NCBI GenBank assembly: GCA_039545295.1
Contig: BCIK01000023.1
Location: 186,001-250,000, forward strand
Reading direction: 5' to 3'
Length of the DNA stretch: 64,000 nt
DNA from: Udeniomyces pyricola
Lineage: Eukaryota; Basidiomycota; Tremellomycetes; Cystofilobasidiales; Mrakiaceae
The position numbers were made by a program, and so were the translations under genes. Within the stretch, counting starts at the first letter, position 1; each line of letters starts with the position of its first letter. Below, piece by piece: positions 10,166 to 21,386 of this stretch. The notes beneath the pieces are model-generated. The model had not been told where the DNA came from, ran no database searches, and was given only the letters and a program-made list of their open reading frames with translations.

Positions 10166-13100
10166 TCAATGATGGTGACTTAACCCCAAGACCCTTCTCC
10201 AACCCCTCGAGATACCAGCTTCATCCTCTTCGACCTCGACTTCTTCACCTCTCGACCTCGAGCCGTCGCCGACACGACGAACAAAACCCCATCGAATACT
10301 TCTTCTTTGGTTTTCTGGGTTAGGATCGACGTAAGTCCCAACGATGGATCCCGTCTCGCGCAAGACGTACTCGAGCGTCCCGTCGTCGCGTTGGACGAGT
10401 GCCACGGAAGGATCAAGGACGACATCAGGTTGGTAAGTGAGTGAATAAGGAACAAGAGGAGGGAGAGGGAGAGAGAGGTAGATCCGAAGGACGTGGTGCG
10501 AACTTTTTTTTTTGTGCAAGGGGAGAGAGAGAAGGGAAAGAAAGCGCGGACGCACGGCGGATCGGAATATGAAGAGGTGTGAACGTGGGGACTACGTTTA
10601 GTATATTCGGACTTCAAAAAAAACCCATACATCTATGTTCCTATATACATATGTACATAGGTATGTACACATCGTTTTTTTTTTTGTTTTTTTTTTTTTT
10701 TTTTTACGCACATGGGTAGGAACAGTTGAGGATACCCACCCGTGTCATCGTCAGCATCCCCCGTGACAATCCTGCCATGATCAGTCGATGAGCGATGTCG
10801 TCCGTCGGAATGATCATAGGATGATGACGAGAGGGCGGCTATGTCGAGACCTTCGAAAACAAGATTTTGGTGGAGGATCGAATGGGGAATCGATTCTCCG
10901 GAGATCCTGGTTGGTGTCCATCATTTTTTATTTTTTATTTATCATTATTATTCAAAAGTTTTTTGGAGGATAGGTGGAGTTAGTATTGATGTATGCAGGG
11001 TCAGACGTCGGTCAATTTGAGGCTGTCCTATACGTTCAGGAACCTCCATGAAAAGGCCCAAAAAATCCAAAAGTCAAGAAGCAAAAGTAACACACAAAAA
11101 GAAAAAAGAAAAAAGAAAAAAGAAAAAAGAAGAACAGGTGACATCGACTTTTTGATGACGAACCCTTGGAGAACGCAAGTAGACAGAATGTATCTCTCTG
11201 CCACTTTGAGTTCCTCTCTCCACGTCATCCCAGATTTCCAAGGTCTTGCCCCGTCCTTTCCGAACCTCACACCATCGTCAATGTGACCCGAGTCATCTAA
11301 AGCCGTTTCTTCTTCTTCTTTTTCTTCTTGTAAGAGATCCAAACGGGCAGCGTTCTCGATCGATGCCCACCAACCCCTTGATAACCCTGCTGGAAAGTCC
11401 CCTTCATCAGGCGTCCTCACGAGCCGCATCAACGGGGAGAGAAAAGGCATGAGGATGGAAGGGAGTCTGGGACCGTCATTATGGACGGCAAGGGAACGGG
11501 AAGAAGGAGATAGGAAGGAAGAAGAAGATCGGAGGAGGGAGGACCAGTCGGATCGAAGGTTGGAGAGGAGATTGGCTAGCGTTGGAGGGTTAGACGATGG
11601 CTGGAGGTCGTTGTTAGCTGGATCAGTGAGAGGTACGGTTCCTATAGGTTCACCTGTCTAAATCTCCATCAAAGTACGGGGACATAGAAACCAAGTCGTC
11701 AAAGTTATGAGGATTAAAAGAGGATTGAGGGTCCAAGAAGAAGAGGATAAGGGGGAGGTGGGTTTGAAAATCCCAACCTCGGTCACTATCAATCAAAGAT
11801 TGCCTCACCGCTTCGAGGACCAACCAAGCCTCGCGCATAGATTGTGACTTCCAACCGTCATCGTCCTCAGTCCATACGTTTCGCTCACTGACCACTCTCC
11901 AAACGAGACCTTCGACGATAGGTGATGCCTCGACAATCCTGCCGAAAACAGCAGGGGAAAGATGAGGTTTCCAGAGTGCATCCGCTCGGTCTTGATCCCA
12001 TGTTCCCATCTCTTCCCTCGTCGTTCCATCTTCGGGGATCGGTATCTCCGCAACGCCAACCGTGAGCCAGACATTAAGCTTGGAGAGGATGAATCTCAAC
12101 GCGATCTCCAATTCTCTCTCATGATGAAGCCCTTTAAGAATCGACGAAGCGATGATTGAGATCCCACCTTGCCCCTCTACGTCCTCCCGACGACCACTAG
12201 CATCTCCAAACAATCGACCTATCCACGACTCGTTCAACACCCGTTCCTTAGCCTCCCACTCCTGGACTCTCCATCCCCAATACCGTTGAACATCAGCCCC
12301 TTCCAATCCTCCTCCACCTTGAATCCTCACGCCTCTCTCCAAGTCCCTCTCCGTACGCTCGCCAGGGAACTCGACGAGCAAGCGATGCAAGAAGGAAGTT
12401 TTGAGGGCATACCGAGCGAGTTTGCCCGAGGCCGCAAAGGGAGCAAAGGCAGATGGAGGGAGGTGGAGAAGGGACAGGGAGAGTGCGAGGAGTCGAGGTC
12501 GGAGGTGCAATGATGGAGGGAACGTGATGGATGGGATGGGAGGCGGAGATGTGGTGTTGAGATAGAAAAGCTGATTGATTGACAGCGGGTTTGACGAGGA
12601 TTCGTCCGACAGGGAAGAAGAAGAGGAGGGAAGGGATGCGTCAGAGATGAGAGGCCGAGAGACGGAAGCGTCAATTTTGGGTCGAAGGGGAGTAAAAGCT
12701 TTGCAAAGCACTGGTTTTGGTTGAGCCAGGGGTACTTGGTCGACAGGTGATCTTGAAAGCATGTTTGAGGCTTGAGTGAAGAGCGAAGGAGGAGCAGGAG
12801 GAGGCGAAGGAAGATCGTGACGCGATGATACCAACTGAAAGTCACTCTTGCGTTTCCTGTTTGTACACGAGGGACTGGGCAAGCTGGACTCTGCGCTTTC
12901 CATCGTGTGAGGTCTGTTGAACCGTACGGCAGGGGATAGAGACTGGACATGTGAAGTAGCTGTCGAGGAGCTTGATTCCTTGCTTGTGTGTGCTGTGATA
13001 AGCGAAGCAGAGATTCCTGAATGGTGGGCTCCCAGATTCGATGGTTCTTGAGGGTTCGGAGATGGATGATCGAGAGCGGCAATTGCCACCGTGAGACGAC

Positions 13101-13468
13101 CAATGAGCTCTGTTTTCTTGAGCTTGGAGTAGCCTGTGAGGCTGAGCTGATGTGATCATCAGCGCGTAGTGTTCGATCAGCTTAGTGTTAGGCGATCAGT
13201 AGTCATTGATCAGTTGTACACGTTGCGACAAGATCAAGGGTACCTCTTTGCACTTGGCCTGGTAGTGAGTGGAAGTATCGGCCCAAGATTAGGGTATTCA
13301 GTGAGTAATCGTGTGATGAACATGTCACATGATTCGAAGGATGGATGTATGCGCGTTGCGTCAGTGGATCAGGCTCATCAAACTGCTCGTGGACAGGCGA
13401 GAAGGCGGTCTGAGCACCTTGAGCTCGGCTACGTTTAAGGTCTCTAGTTTGGAATGGGTAGAAGACAT
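10166..13468 (-). CDS. SAP-domain protein of unknown function
   Basis: Six minus-strand exons, 13468-13418, 13258-13244, 13146-11654, 11466-11164, 10906-10712 and 10502-10166, have mutually consistent phases (0,0,2,2,2) and encode about 797 residues. Exons 1-3 together make a SAP-type DNA-binding helix pair: LETLNVAELK, then AKCKE from a 15-base microexon, then LSLTGYSKLKKTELIGRL. SAP domains bind AT-rich DNA in chromatin and RNA-processing proteins. The next 150 residues are disordered (Ser/Pro, with a basic NRKRK). After that comes a Leu-rich, probably helical part with FILSKLNVWLTVGVAEI. The C-terminal exon carries YQPDVVLDPSVALVQRDDG and RSIRWGFVRRVGDG. I do not recognise this part. The last two introns were placed by phase only. 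The final acceptor follows a run of ten A. The stretch 11653-11467 is also open in the downstream frame, so retention of that segment with a frameshift is the main alternative. Confidence 0.6.
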
Positions 13469-13702
13469 TGGTAAGCGCTGAGCAGTGAGTTGATAGAGCT
13501 ATCGGATGCGAGAGTGGGGGGGAGGGAAAGTCGACGGAAGGTGATGATGGACGTGGTTGAAGGACAGATGGAAAGATCGATGACCCGATGAGATATCTTT
13601 CCTAATCAACCTCCATCTCGTCCTTCGTAATCCCCACCACCTCAGCCTATCATTCTCGTCACCATCTCATATTCTTGATTCTTCCAACTCATCCCTATCA
13701 TC
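13469..13702. promoter_or_regulatory. divergent promoter, SAP gene and TMEM254-like gene
   Basis: Only 234 bases separate the two outward-facing start codons. This is the tightest divergent promoter in the window. It has a G run (13516-13523) and a pyrimidine-rich stretch just before the plus-strand start. Confidence 0.5.
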
Positions 13703-14369
13703 ATGTCACCTACTCCGTTCACCCGCCCACCTCTCGTCCCGTATCTCCTCGCCGTCGCGTCTCTCCTCCTCACCCAAGCTCTCTTTGCCTGCGCTTCTCG
13801 GACCTTCCTGCCCATCATCGCCCATGTGCGAGACACACAGCTGCCAGGCGGCATGACGACGGTCAAAGCAAGCTATGTCTTCCTTTTCCTGGCTCACGTT
13901 GGAGAAGCCATCTGGTTCAGGCGGTTGTTGAGTTCCAAAGGCGTCGCGCGGAGTGACAAGGTACGTAGACTGAATGGTTCACGAGATTTTCTTCGCATGT
14001 ACTTCAGCCTCATATGAGTATATCAGCTAGCACACACACGAGTGGGTCACGTCAAGACAACAGAATTTGATGGCTGAACACTTGATCTTTTGTCTACTCA
14101 TCTCGGCTTCATGCTCACAGAACCAATGGGCCGCTTGGACGGTCTTGTTCGGGCTTGCGACAATGTAAGATTCTTTTGCTCACTTTCGCTTCACTTTAGC
14201 CGATCATATCCTTGAGGATTTGAAGCTCATGTAAAGACTGTCGATGCTCGTTCTTTTCTACAGGTGGCCGCATTACAAGACCCGTTCGTTTGTACCTTCT
14301 CACACGTGGACCCTTTTGAATCCTCATGAGCAGCTGTCATTGAAGTCGCCAACTTTTCCCCCCTTCTGA
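13703..14369 (+). CDS. small TMEM254/DUF4499-like membrane protein
   Basis: Exons 13703-13960, 14121-14164 and 14264-14369 (phases 0, 2) give about 135 residues. Three hydrophobic segments are visible: PYLLAVASLLLTQALFACA, VFLFLAHVGEAIWF, and WTVLFGLATMW. The run HVGEAIWFRRLLSSKGV followed by W..W..LFG.A resembles the conserved block of the TMEM254 (DUF4499) family, which has H.GE..YA..L....G and then W..QT..FG.ASL. The function of that family is not established. The tail after WPHYKTR is polar and may differ if the last donor is used differently. It sits 234 bases from the SAP gene start and shares its promoter region. Confidence 0.68.
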
Positions 14370-15278
14370 CTCTGACCTCTTCTTGTATCTCAACAATCTG
14401 CATGTGGTCTAGAGAGAGCGAAGGCGCATACGAAGCGATCTGATTGAATGGCATGGACGGATCCGGCTTTTGCGCGACGTTTCCGATGTATCGGTCCCCC
14501 TCTATGATCGTCATTCGAATTAGTGATGCACCAGCGATCAAAGTATTGACAGAATCGACCAGAACCTTCAATCATCGCGGTCTACCAAGCAAAAGAAAGC
14601 AAGATGTTGGCTGCTGATGAGCCTCCTGACACCACGACATATTCTGTCGCATCGCAACGAAGCATGTATCTTGAACCATCGCTTTCTCTCAACACATGAT
14701 CTCGTGTCCCTTGACGAGCCATGGACATCATATATCCTGGCACATGGCAAGCAAAGCAAGACCTGTAGCAACAGCATCCACTCAGGCAAGCACGTCGTGC
14801 CCAAGCGAAAGTTGAATGACTGTCTTACATCATCGGGCCGATTGATTCTCGCACGTCGCGAGAGATGATGAGCGAAGAGGCGTCTTTGAGGGCGAACACC
14901 GGACAAGGGCGATGAATCGATAAAGTCGTGGCGTGGCGCCTTTGGCTGAAGAGGACGCGACGAGGTCGCCTTTGCGGACGCGCTCGTCAGTGCGCGTGGT
15001 GTAGCGAGCTGGGGCGCGACTGCAAGGTGGCGAGTACATGCAGCCTACCAGAATTTCTTCCTTATATAAGATGTTTACAATGGATGAAACAAAAAAGGGA
15101 CCCAGGGACGGGGGGTCGAAGAGTGTCGCCCAGCAAAGAAGAATGAGTGTGCCTTTGTGAGCCTAACCACGACAGTCCACAATCCTCCCTCCTCACCTCC
15201 CGCTACTTCCCCCCCCCCCCCTCATTTCCCTCTCTTCTCTCGTTTCCTACCTCCACATTCCTTTCAAGCGAGTTGATC
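14370..15278. other. intergenic region upstream of LSH
   Basis: About 900 bases without a supported gene. Short ORFs on both strands have no protein-like features. A C run at about 15211-15221 and a pyrimidine tract precede the LSH start at 15279. Confidence 0.5.
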
Positions 15279-18200
15279 ATGTCTGACACGCCCGACCTCT
15301 CGACGACTGCCTCATCCAGCGTTGTCTCGCCTCAGGGCACGATTGCGACGCCCACGTCCGAACCCGCGTCGACCGTTCCAAGCGACGGTGCCCTCCCCAC
15401 CAAGGCCGACGAGCTCGACCCTTTGCTCGGATCGACTTCTGAACCAACCAAGACGGAAGACAATGTTGTTGACGTGCGTCCTCGAGTTGCGCGACAGGTT
15501 TTCATGCCCGCGCGGGCGTGGTAGGGTCCGGAATGGTGGATTGAAACTGATCTGTAATCTTATCCTTGGCCTTGCCCCTTCTTTCCTTCCCTATTTGGGT
15601 TGCTTGTCGTTCGCCGCTCGACTTCCCGCTTCTCGCCGTATCTCGATCCACCCCTCCATGCCATCCATCCGCCTCATGGCCTCGCCCAGCCAAATGGTAC
15701 AGCCGCCAAGCTCCAGAAGCTCAACTTTCTTCTACAGCAATCCTCAGTCTATGCCAAGTAGGTCGCTTGCCGTCTTTCTTTGACCCTTCCTCTCCCAAAT
15801 TCGCTGCTTGTGTCTCGCGCGGTGCTTTCTCGCGACCCAACCATGGTCCCGCCTGCGCCTATCTGCTTCTTTTACTCTTAGTTTCTACTTCTACCTCGTT
15901 TTTTTTTTCCTTCACATTCAAATACTAATAACCACACGCATGTTTCTTTGCCAGAATCTTGACTGACAAGATGGAACGACAACGTCAGGATCGAGAGCGG
16001 GCAGAAGCCCGTGCCGCCAACAAGGAGGCCAAGTTTACCGCCACTCACGCCTCGACTGACGCTGAATCTTCAGCAGCGGCCGCGACCAAGAAGAAGACGA
16101 CCAACCCTGCTGGGACTGCTGCCTCGGACAAGGCGGCCGGTAAGCGAAAGGCGAACGAGGTGGATGAGAGCACCATCCAAGAGGCTATCGGCACCGTGAG
16201 TCATTGGCCTGGTGTTGCTGTGGACAGCATATGTCCGTATTTTCTGTTGAGGAAGCGAAACCGAGACTGAGTGTCGCGCTCTCATCTCCTTCGGCGGTTG
16301 GATTGTTTACAGGAACACGAGCCCAAGCGAGCCAAGCCAGAGGCCGAGCCTGAGACTCAACGGTTTAAGCAGCCAGAGCTGATCACAGGTGGTATCCTCC
16401 GAGACTTCCAGCTTGCTGGTCTTCAGTGGATGGTGTCCCTCTACGAAAACGGATTGAACGGTATCATGGGTTCGTATCCATCTTGATTTCTATCCCTTCC
16501 CTCGTATCGGCCCTCGGATGCGGCTTCCGCTTCCGGCTTCATTCAAGATCTGCGAGCTGATCCGTTCGCAACCCTTCTTTGCTGTTTACTCTCCCATTTT
16601 GACTCCAGCCGATGAGATGGGTTTAGGGTCAGTCGTTTTCAGTCAACCCTTCTCGATTGTCGGTTGTCTTTGATTGACGTCGTTTCCTTTCGCATCGATC
16701 CCGCGTTCACAGCAAAGTAAGCGCCTCGATCTTCGGCTCGTTTCAGAGACTGTCACACCGGGCGAACACTGACTTTTTCCGTTCGTGACGCTGGTTTCAA
16801 CAGACTCTCCAGACTATCTCGTTTATCGCCCACCTCAAGAGCAAGAATGTTTGGGGACGTGAGTTGATCCTGTACCGACTTTTGTCCTGGACGTCGGGCA
16901 GTCGCTCACTCGCCTGTGATCCCTTTCTTTACTCCAGCTTTCATGGTTGTCTGTCCACTGTAAGGACAAGCTTTCTGCATTAGCAGGAGTTGTATTCCTG
17001 CTCGACTTACTGAATATGGAGCAACCCTGACGTCTCGCTTTCTTATAGTTCGGTCCTTCACAACTGGAAATCAGAGTTCGAGAAGTTCGCTCCAGGAGTA
17101 AGTATTCTTCCTTATCTCATTTTTGTCTTCCCCAGAATTCACACCAAAATCTAACCATTTCATAACTCTTTACCTCTTGCTGCAGATTCCAGTCTTGCAG
17201 TATCACGGAACGCCAATGGAGCGACAGGAGCTTCGTCGAACGAGGCTTACGCCGTAAGTCTCGCTTGTCCACAGCTGATTTTGATGCTGTAGTTTGGCCA
17301 AAGGCTCATGGCATCTTTCGCTTGCCTTCTCTTCTTGATTGTTTCTTCTCTCTCCTCATGCTTGCCTCTTCTAGCCCTTCCGATGCCGGTGGTGCGTCCT
17401 CTGGTGCGCTCGGTGGTGGCAAGAAGATCAAGGCTGTCGGCAAGAAGGCCAAGAAGGAGGCGGCAAACCGTCAGCCGGCTGTGCAGAACACGATGGCGTA
17501 TGTATCTCCACTCCCCTGGCCTTGGGTGCTGCGTGATTCAAACGCTGAACGTTCCCCTTTTGTTGTCGATACAGGACGTTCCCCGTCGTGCTCGTCACGT
17601 ACGACATTGCCATGATCGATTCATCGTTCCTCCGTGGCTACCAGTGGAAGTATATTGTCGTCGACGAGGGTCACCGACTGAAGAACCTTGATTGCAAGCT
17701 CATCCGCGAGCTCAAGTCCTACACCTCGGCCAACCGACTCATCTTGACGGGCACACCGCTTCACGTTTGTTTGCTCTCGCTTTCTCTCGCTAGCTTCCCT
17801 GATTCTTTACTTGCCTTAGTGGCGACTAACCACTTCATGGACCTGTCCGCCGCTCCTCGTACAGAACAATCTCTCTGAACTCTGGAGTTTGCTCAACTTC
17901 ATCTTGCCCGACGTAAGGAACCTGCATCGCTTGTTTACGTTCGTCGTGTGGCACGTTGAATCTTGCAAGCTGACAGCAATTGACACATTGCGTATTGACA
18001 GATCTTTGACGACCTCGACAGTTTCCAGCAATGGTTCGTTGGCCGTCTCCTCTGCTCCTGGTTTGATCATGCAGCGCACTCTTACTCACATGTGTTTTGT
18101 TCTTCATGCTTCGTTTCAGGTTCGATCTGGATGCTGGCCTCAAGGACAACTCGGAGTCATCGCTCATGACATCCGAGCAGTCGACTGGAATCGTCACCAA

Positions 18201-20376
18201 GCTGCACGCCATTCTCAAGCCTTTCTTGTAAGTCTGCAGATAGTGGCTGGTACCCGGGCATGATGGGCCAACGGACATTGCCTCTTCGGCCGACACATTG
18301 TTCGTGTCTCTTGGTCTCTGAATCACGTCCTCGACCTTTCTTGTAACGGCATACAGGCTTCGACGGCTCAAGACTGACGTCGAGAAGGATCTTCCTCCCA
18401 AGAAGGAGTACCTGCTCCACGCCCCCATCACCGAGAAGCAGAAGGAGCTTTACACCGCCGTTGTCGAGCGAACTATCCGTTCCTTCCTTGTTGAAAAGAA
18501 GACGGGAGCTGCTGCCCCTGGTGAAACGGCTGAACAGGTCGCCACCCCGACTCCGGTTGAGATCTCGGACGAGCCGGCTGGTGTCACTCGGCGAGTCACT
18601 CGAGGCGCCTCGCGTAGGAACTATGGCATCGAAGACGACGACGACAAGTACTTTGACGACCTCGAGGACTCGATATCTCACCCCAAGGTCGACGACGCCT
18701 CCTCTGCGATCGAAGCTGGCCGCGAGTACAAGAAGAAGGCGGCTCAGAAGGCCGTTTCCAACATGCATCTTCAGAACATTGTCATGCAGGTGAGTCTGTT
18801 TTTCGATCTCTTGTCAGACAGATAGTTTCATCTCGTTACTTGCTAATGGCGCTTCCTTGCTTCCTCCCCTCCTCCGTCCATCTGCCTGGGGCTGATTGCG
18901 TTTGTAGCTTCGAAAAGTTGCCTCACACCCGTTCCTCTTTGACTGGCCGATTGATCCCAAGACCGGCACCGAAGTCATCAACCAAGATTTGGTCGAGGCG
19001 AGTGGAAAGGTGCGTCAGGCCCCTTTCTGTCTTGCTTTGTCCCACTTTCAGGTTCCAAGACGTGTCTGTAACGACTGGCTGAAGCCTTTTACTGTGTCTC
19101 ATACTATTATCTTGCTCTTCCCTCGCCACGGTTGTTCCTGTCCCACCACGACAGATGCTTCTCCTCAACCGCCTCCTCGACGAGCTCTTTGCGCGAAAGC
19201 ACAAAGTTCTCGTCTTCTCGCAATTCACCAAGCAGCTCGACATCCTCGAAGATTGGGCCACATCTTATAAAGGTTGGAAGATTTGCCGAATCGATGGCAA
19301 CACGACCCAGGATGCTCGACGAGCGCAGATGCAGTTGTTCAACGAAGGAGGTGAAGAAGACGGCGTATGCCGGTTGTTCTTGCTGTCCACTCGAGCGGGT
19401 GGACTCGGCATCAATCTCGTCGCAGCGGATACTGTCATCTTTTACGATCAGTGAGTGTGTCGACTGAATACAGCTGAACTGGGCCGAAGACATCTTCGTC
19501 GCGAAAGAGAAAGAAGTGATGGCTGATGTGTGACGATGGTTTCTGCTTTGTGGTCGCGTTCCCTCAGAGATTGGAACCCTCAAATGGACCTCCAAGCTCA
19601 GGATCGAGCTCACCGAAGTACGTGGTTTATCTCTGTTCTGCTGTACCTCATATCTGAATCCAGGTGAATTGACCCTTGATCTTGTTCACCTTTCCGCTTC
19701 GCAGTCGGCCAGAAGCGCCCCGTTCTCATCTTCCGACTCGTCACGGCTCACACCATCGAGACCAAGATCCTGCAGCGAGCTAACGCTAAGCGACAGCTCG
19801 AGGCGCTGGTTATCGCTGAGGGCAAGTTCAAGGTGATTAATCGGTGTCTGAGATCACTTGCTTGCCTTTGCCGTTGTCTTGTCACCCTTGTACAAAGACT
19901 GATTATACCGATTGCACTCTGCCTTTGTTCTTCATGCACCCTTGCTCAGGGTGACTCGACCGACAAGAAGAAACAATCCACCCTTGATGAGGCGGCCAAC
20001 TTGCTCAAGCTTCAAAGCGATTCGATCAACCTCGTCAACGCCGGCGACAAGATCATCTCGGACGAAGATCTCAACCAGCTGCTCGACCGATCGCCTGAGG
20101 CATTCTCGAGGGCTATCGGATGGCATTCAGCAGGTTTGGAAGGCACCGTCGCTCAGACCAAGAAGGAAGCAACGATGTTCGGTAAGTCTTGACTTTCTTT
20201 CCTCCTCTCTCTCCCTCTCTCTCTCTCTTTCCATTGCACGGGCGCGGGTGACGCTGGCTTTGTCAACAGACCCGATGACTGACGGTCTATCATACTTGCT
20301 TGCCTGTGAATTCTCTCACACAGAGGTTTACCAAGCCGCTCGGGACGACGTCAACGATGGTCTCGCCGCCATCTAA
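15279..20376 (+). CDS. LSH/HELLS-type SNF2 chromatin-remodelling ATPase
   Basis: Twenty-two exons with fully consistent phases encode about 890 residues: 15279-15473, 15690-15757, 15955-16195, 16313-16469, 16609-16627, 16713-16716, 16804-16858, 16938-16959, 17049-17097, 17186-17253, 17375-17497, 17575-17764, 17865-17912, 18002-18033, 18120-18227, 18357-18789, 18908-19009, 19155-19450, 19568-19617, 19705-19832, 19950-20181, 20324-20376. Motifs in order: LRDFQLAGLQWM, Walker A DEMGLGKTLQT, Walker B with VVDEGHRLKN (the DEGH box of Lsh/Irc5), LTGTPL, and the C-terminal lobe with VLVFSQFTKQLDIL, STRAGGLGINLVAADTVI and QAQDRAHRIGQ. Lsh slides nucleosomes. In animals and plants it works with CDCA7 to allow DNA methylation; yeast Irc5 has roles in cohesin loading and repair. 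Exon 6 is only four bases (CAAA), and it completes the Gly codon and supplies the Lys codon of Walker A. A charged insert (GIEDDDDKYFDDLED) sits in the second lobe. Confidence 0.96.
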
Positions 20377-21386
20377 ACCAATCATCCTCTTGGTCTACAT
20401 CCATCACTCCTATCTGCTTCTTGATCCTTCCTTCCCTCCTTCTCCGCTCCCCTCTCCCCTTCTCAAGTTACTTTATATATATATGCTCGTATCGTCGTTG
20501 TCTTTATGTTTGTATCGGTCTTGCCTCCCCCCCCCCCCCATCGACCGCTTTTCGCCTTTTGTCATTGCTCTTTTTTTCTTTTTTTTCTTCTTCTCGCTTT
20601 TTAGAACTTTCTTTTGGTCGACTACCCTGGAGTTTTTTCTTCTTCTTCTTCTTCTTTTCTTTTGTTCATTCCTCCTATCGTTCGTTTTTCTCTCTTCTTC
20701 GTCCTGTTCCTCAAACCCCTTTCCCCCTCCCCCCCTTTTTCCCCCCACCTCTTTCCTTCTCTCTCTTCGCGCCGCACTTTATCTTGTGCCCTCTTTTATC
20801 AATTCAATATGGACCGAGCGATCCAGGCACCGGATGGTTGAAATTCGACTCTACGAATGATCGAGTAGCTGAAGAAAAAGACGAAGAAAAAGAGCTAAGG
20901 AGAGGAAGAGATGTTCAGTCGATGAGACTAGACGTGGCTATTGGGAGGCTATTGGGGGGGGGGAGGGGGGGTTACGATGAGCGAGATCAAAGAGCAAAGA
21001 AGATTTAAAGATGATGCATAGGAATTGAAGTCAAACGGAGTCATAGATGATAACGTCGGCAAGGCGGAGACTTGACTGACCGATGATGATGAGTGAATCG
21101 ATGAGAGAAAGCCCTGGAGCACAGCCTTGATGAATGCGACGGGGCGGATTGATGATCGATCATCTCATGCTAAATCATGCAACATGATCATGAAACGAAG
21201 CTTTCCTCGGCTCTCTCCGTCCACCGACGCTTACACACACACACACACATATATATCAACGCGTCGTCCCTCTACCCCTACCATTTCGCCTTCCCCCCCC
21301 CCCCTTCCCTTTTCCACGCTCACTCCCCACTCCCCTCTTCCATCTCACCAAAAAAAAAAAGAAACTCCGACCCAGTCTCATACACC
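20377..21386. other. intergenic region, LSH 3' end to RRP17 promoter
   Basis: Pyrimidine-rich with C runs (20527-20539, 20727-20733), T runs, a CTT array near 20638-20655, a G run near 20955-20969, a CA repeat at 21234-21248 and a second C run at 21293-21304. No protein-coding signal is seen. The ORFs are low-complexity Ser/Phe/Pro. Confidence 0.55.

Noticed and set aside
11650..13089. A GTG-initiated 479-codon frame as the full SAP-domain gene
   Set aside because: Two upstream exons complete the SAP domain in phase, and the frame continues by splicing after 11654, so it is an internal exon.
12327..13103. 258-codon minus-strand ORF overlapping the SAP-domain gene
   Set aside because: It is an alternative frame of SAP-gene exon 3. 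The frame used joins the SAP domain and has correct phases at both ends.
20300..21008. Overlapping Ser/Phe/Pro-rich plus-strand ORFs after LSH
   Set aside because: They translate pyrimidine-rich 3' flanking DNA. No start context, splice pattern or protein-like composition.
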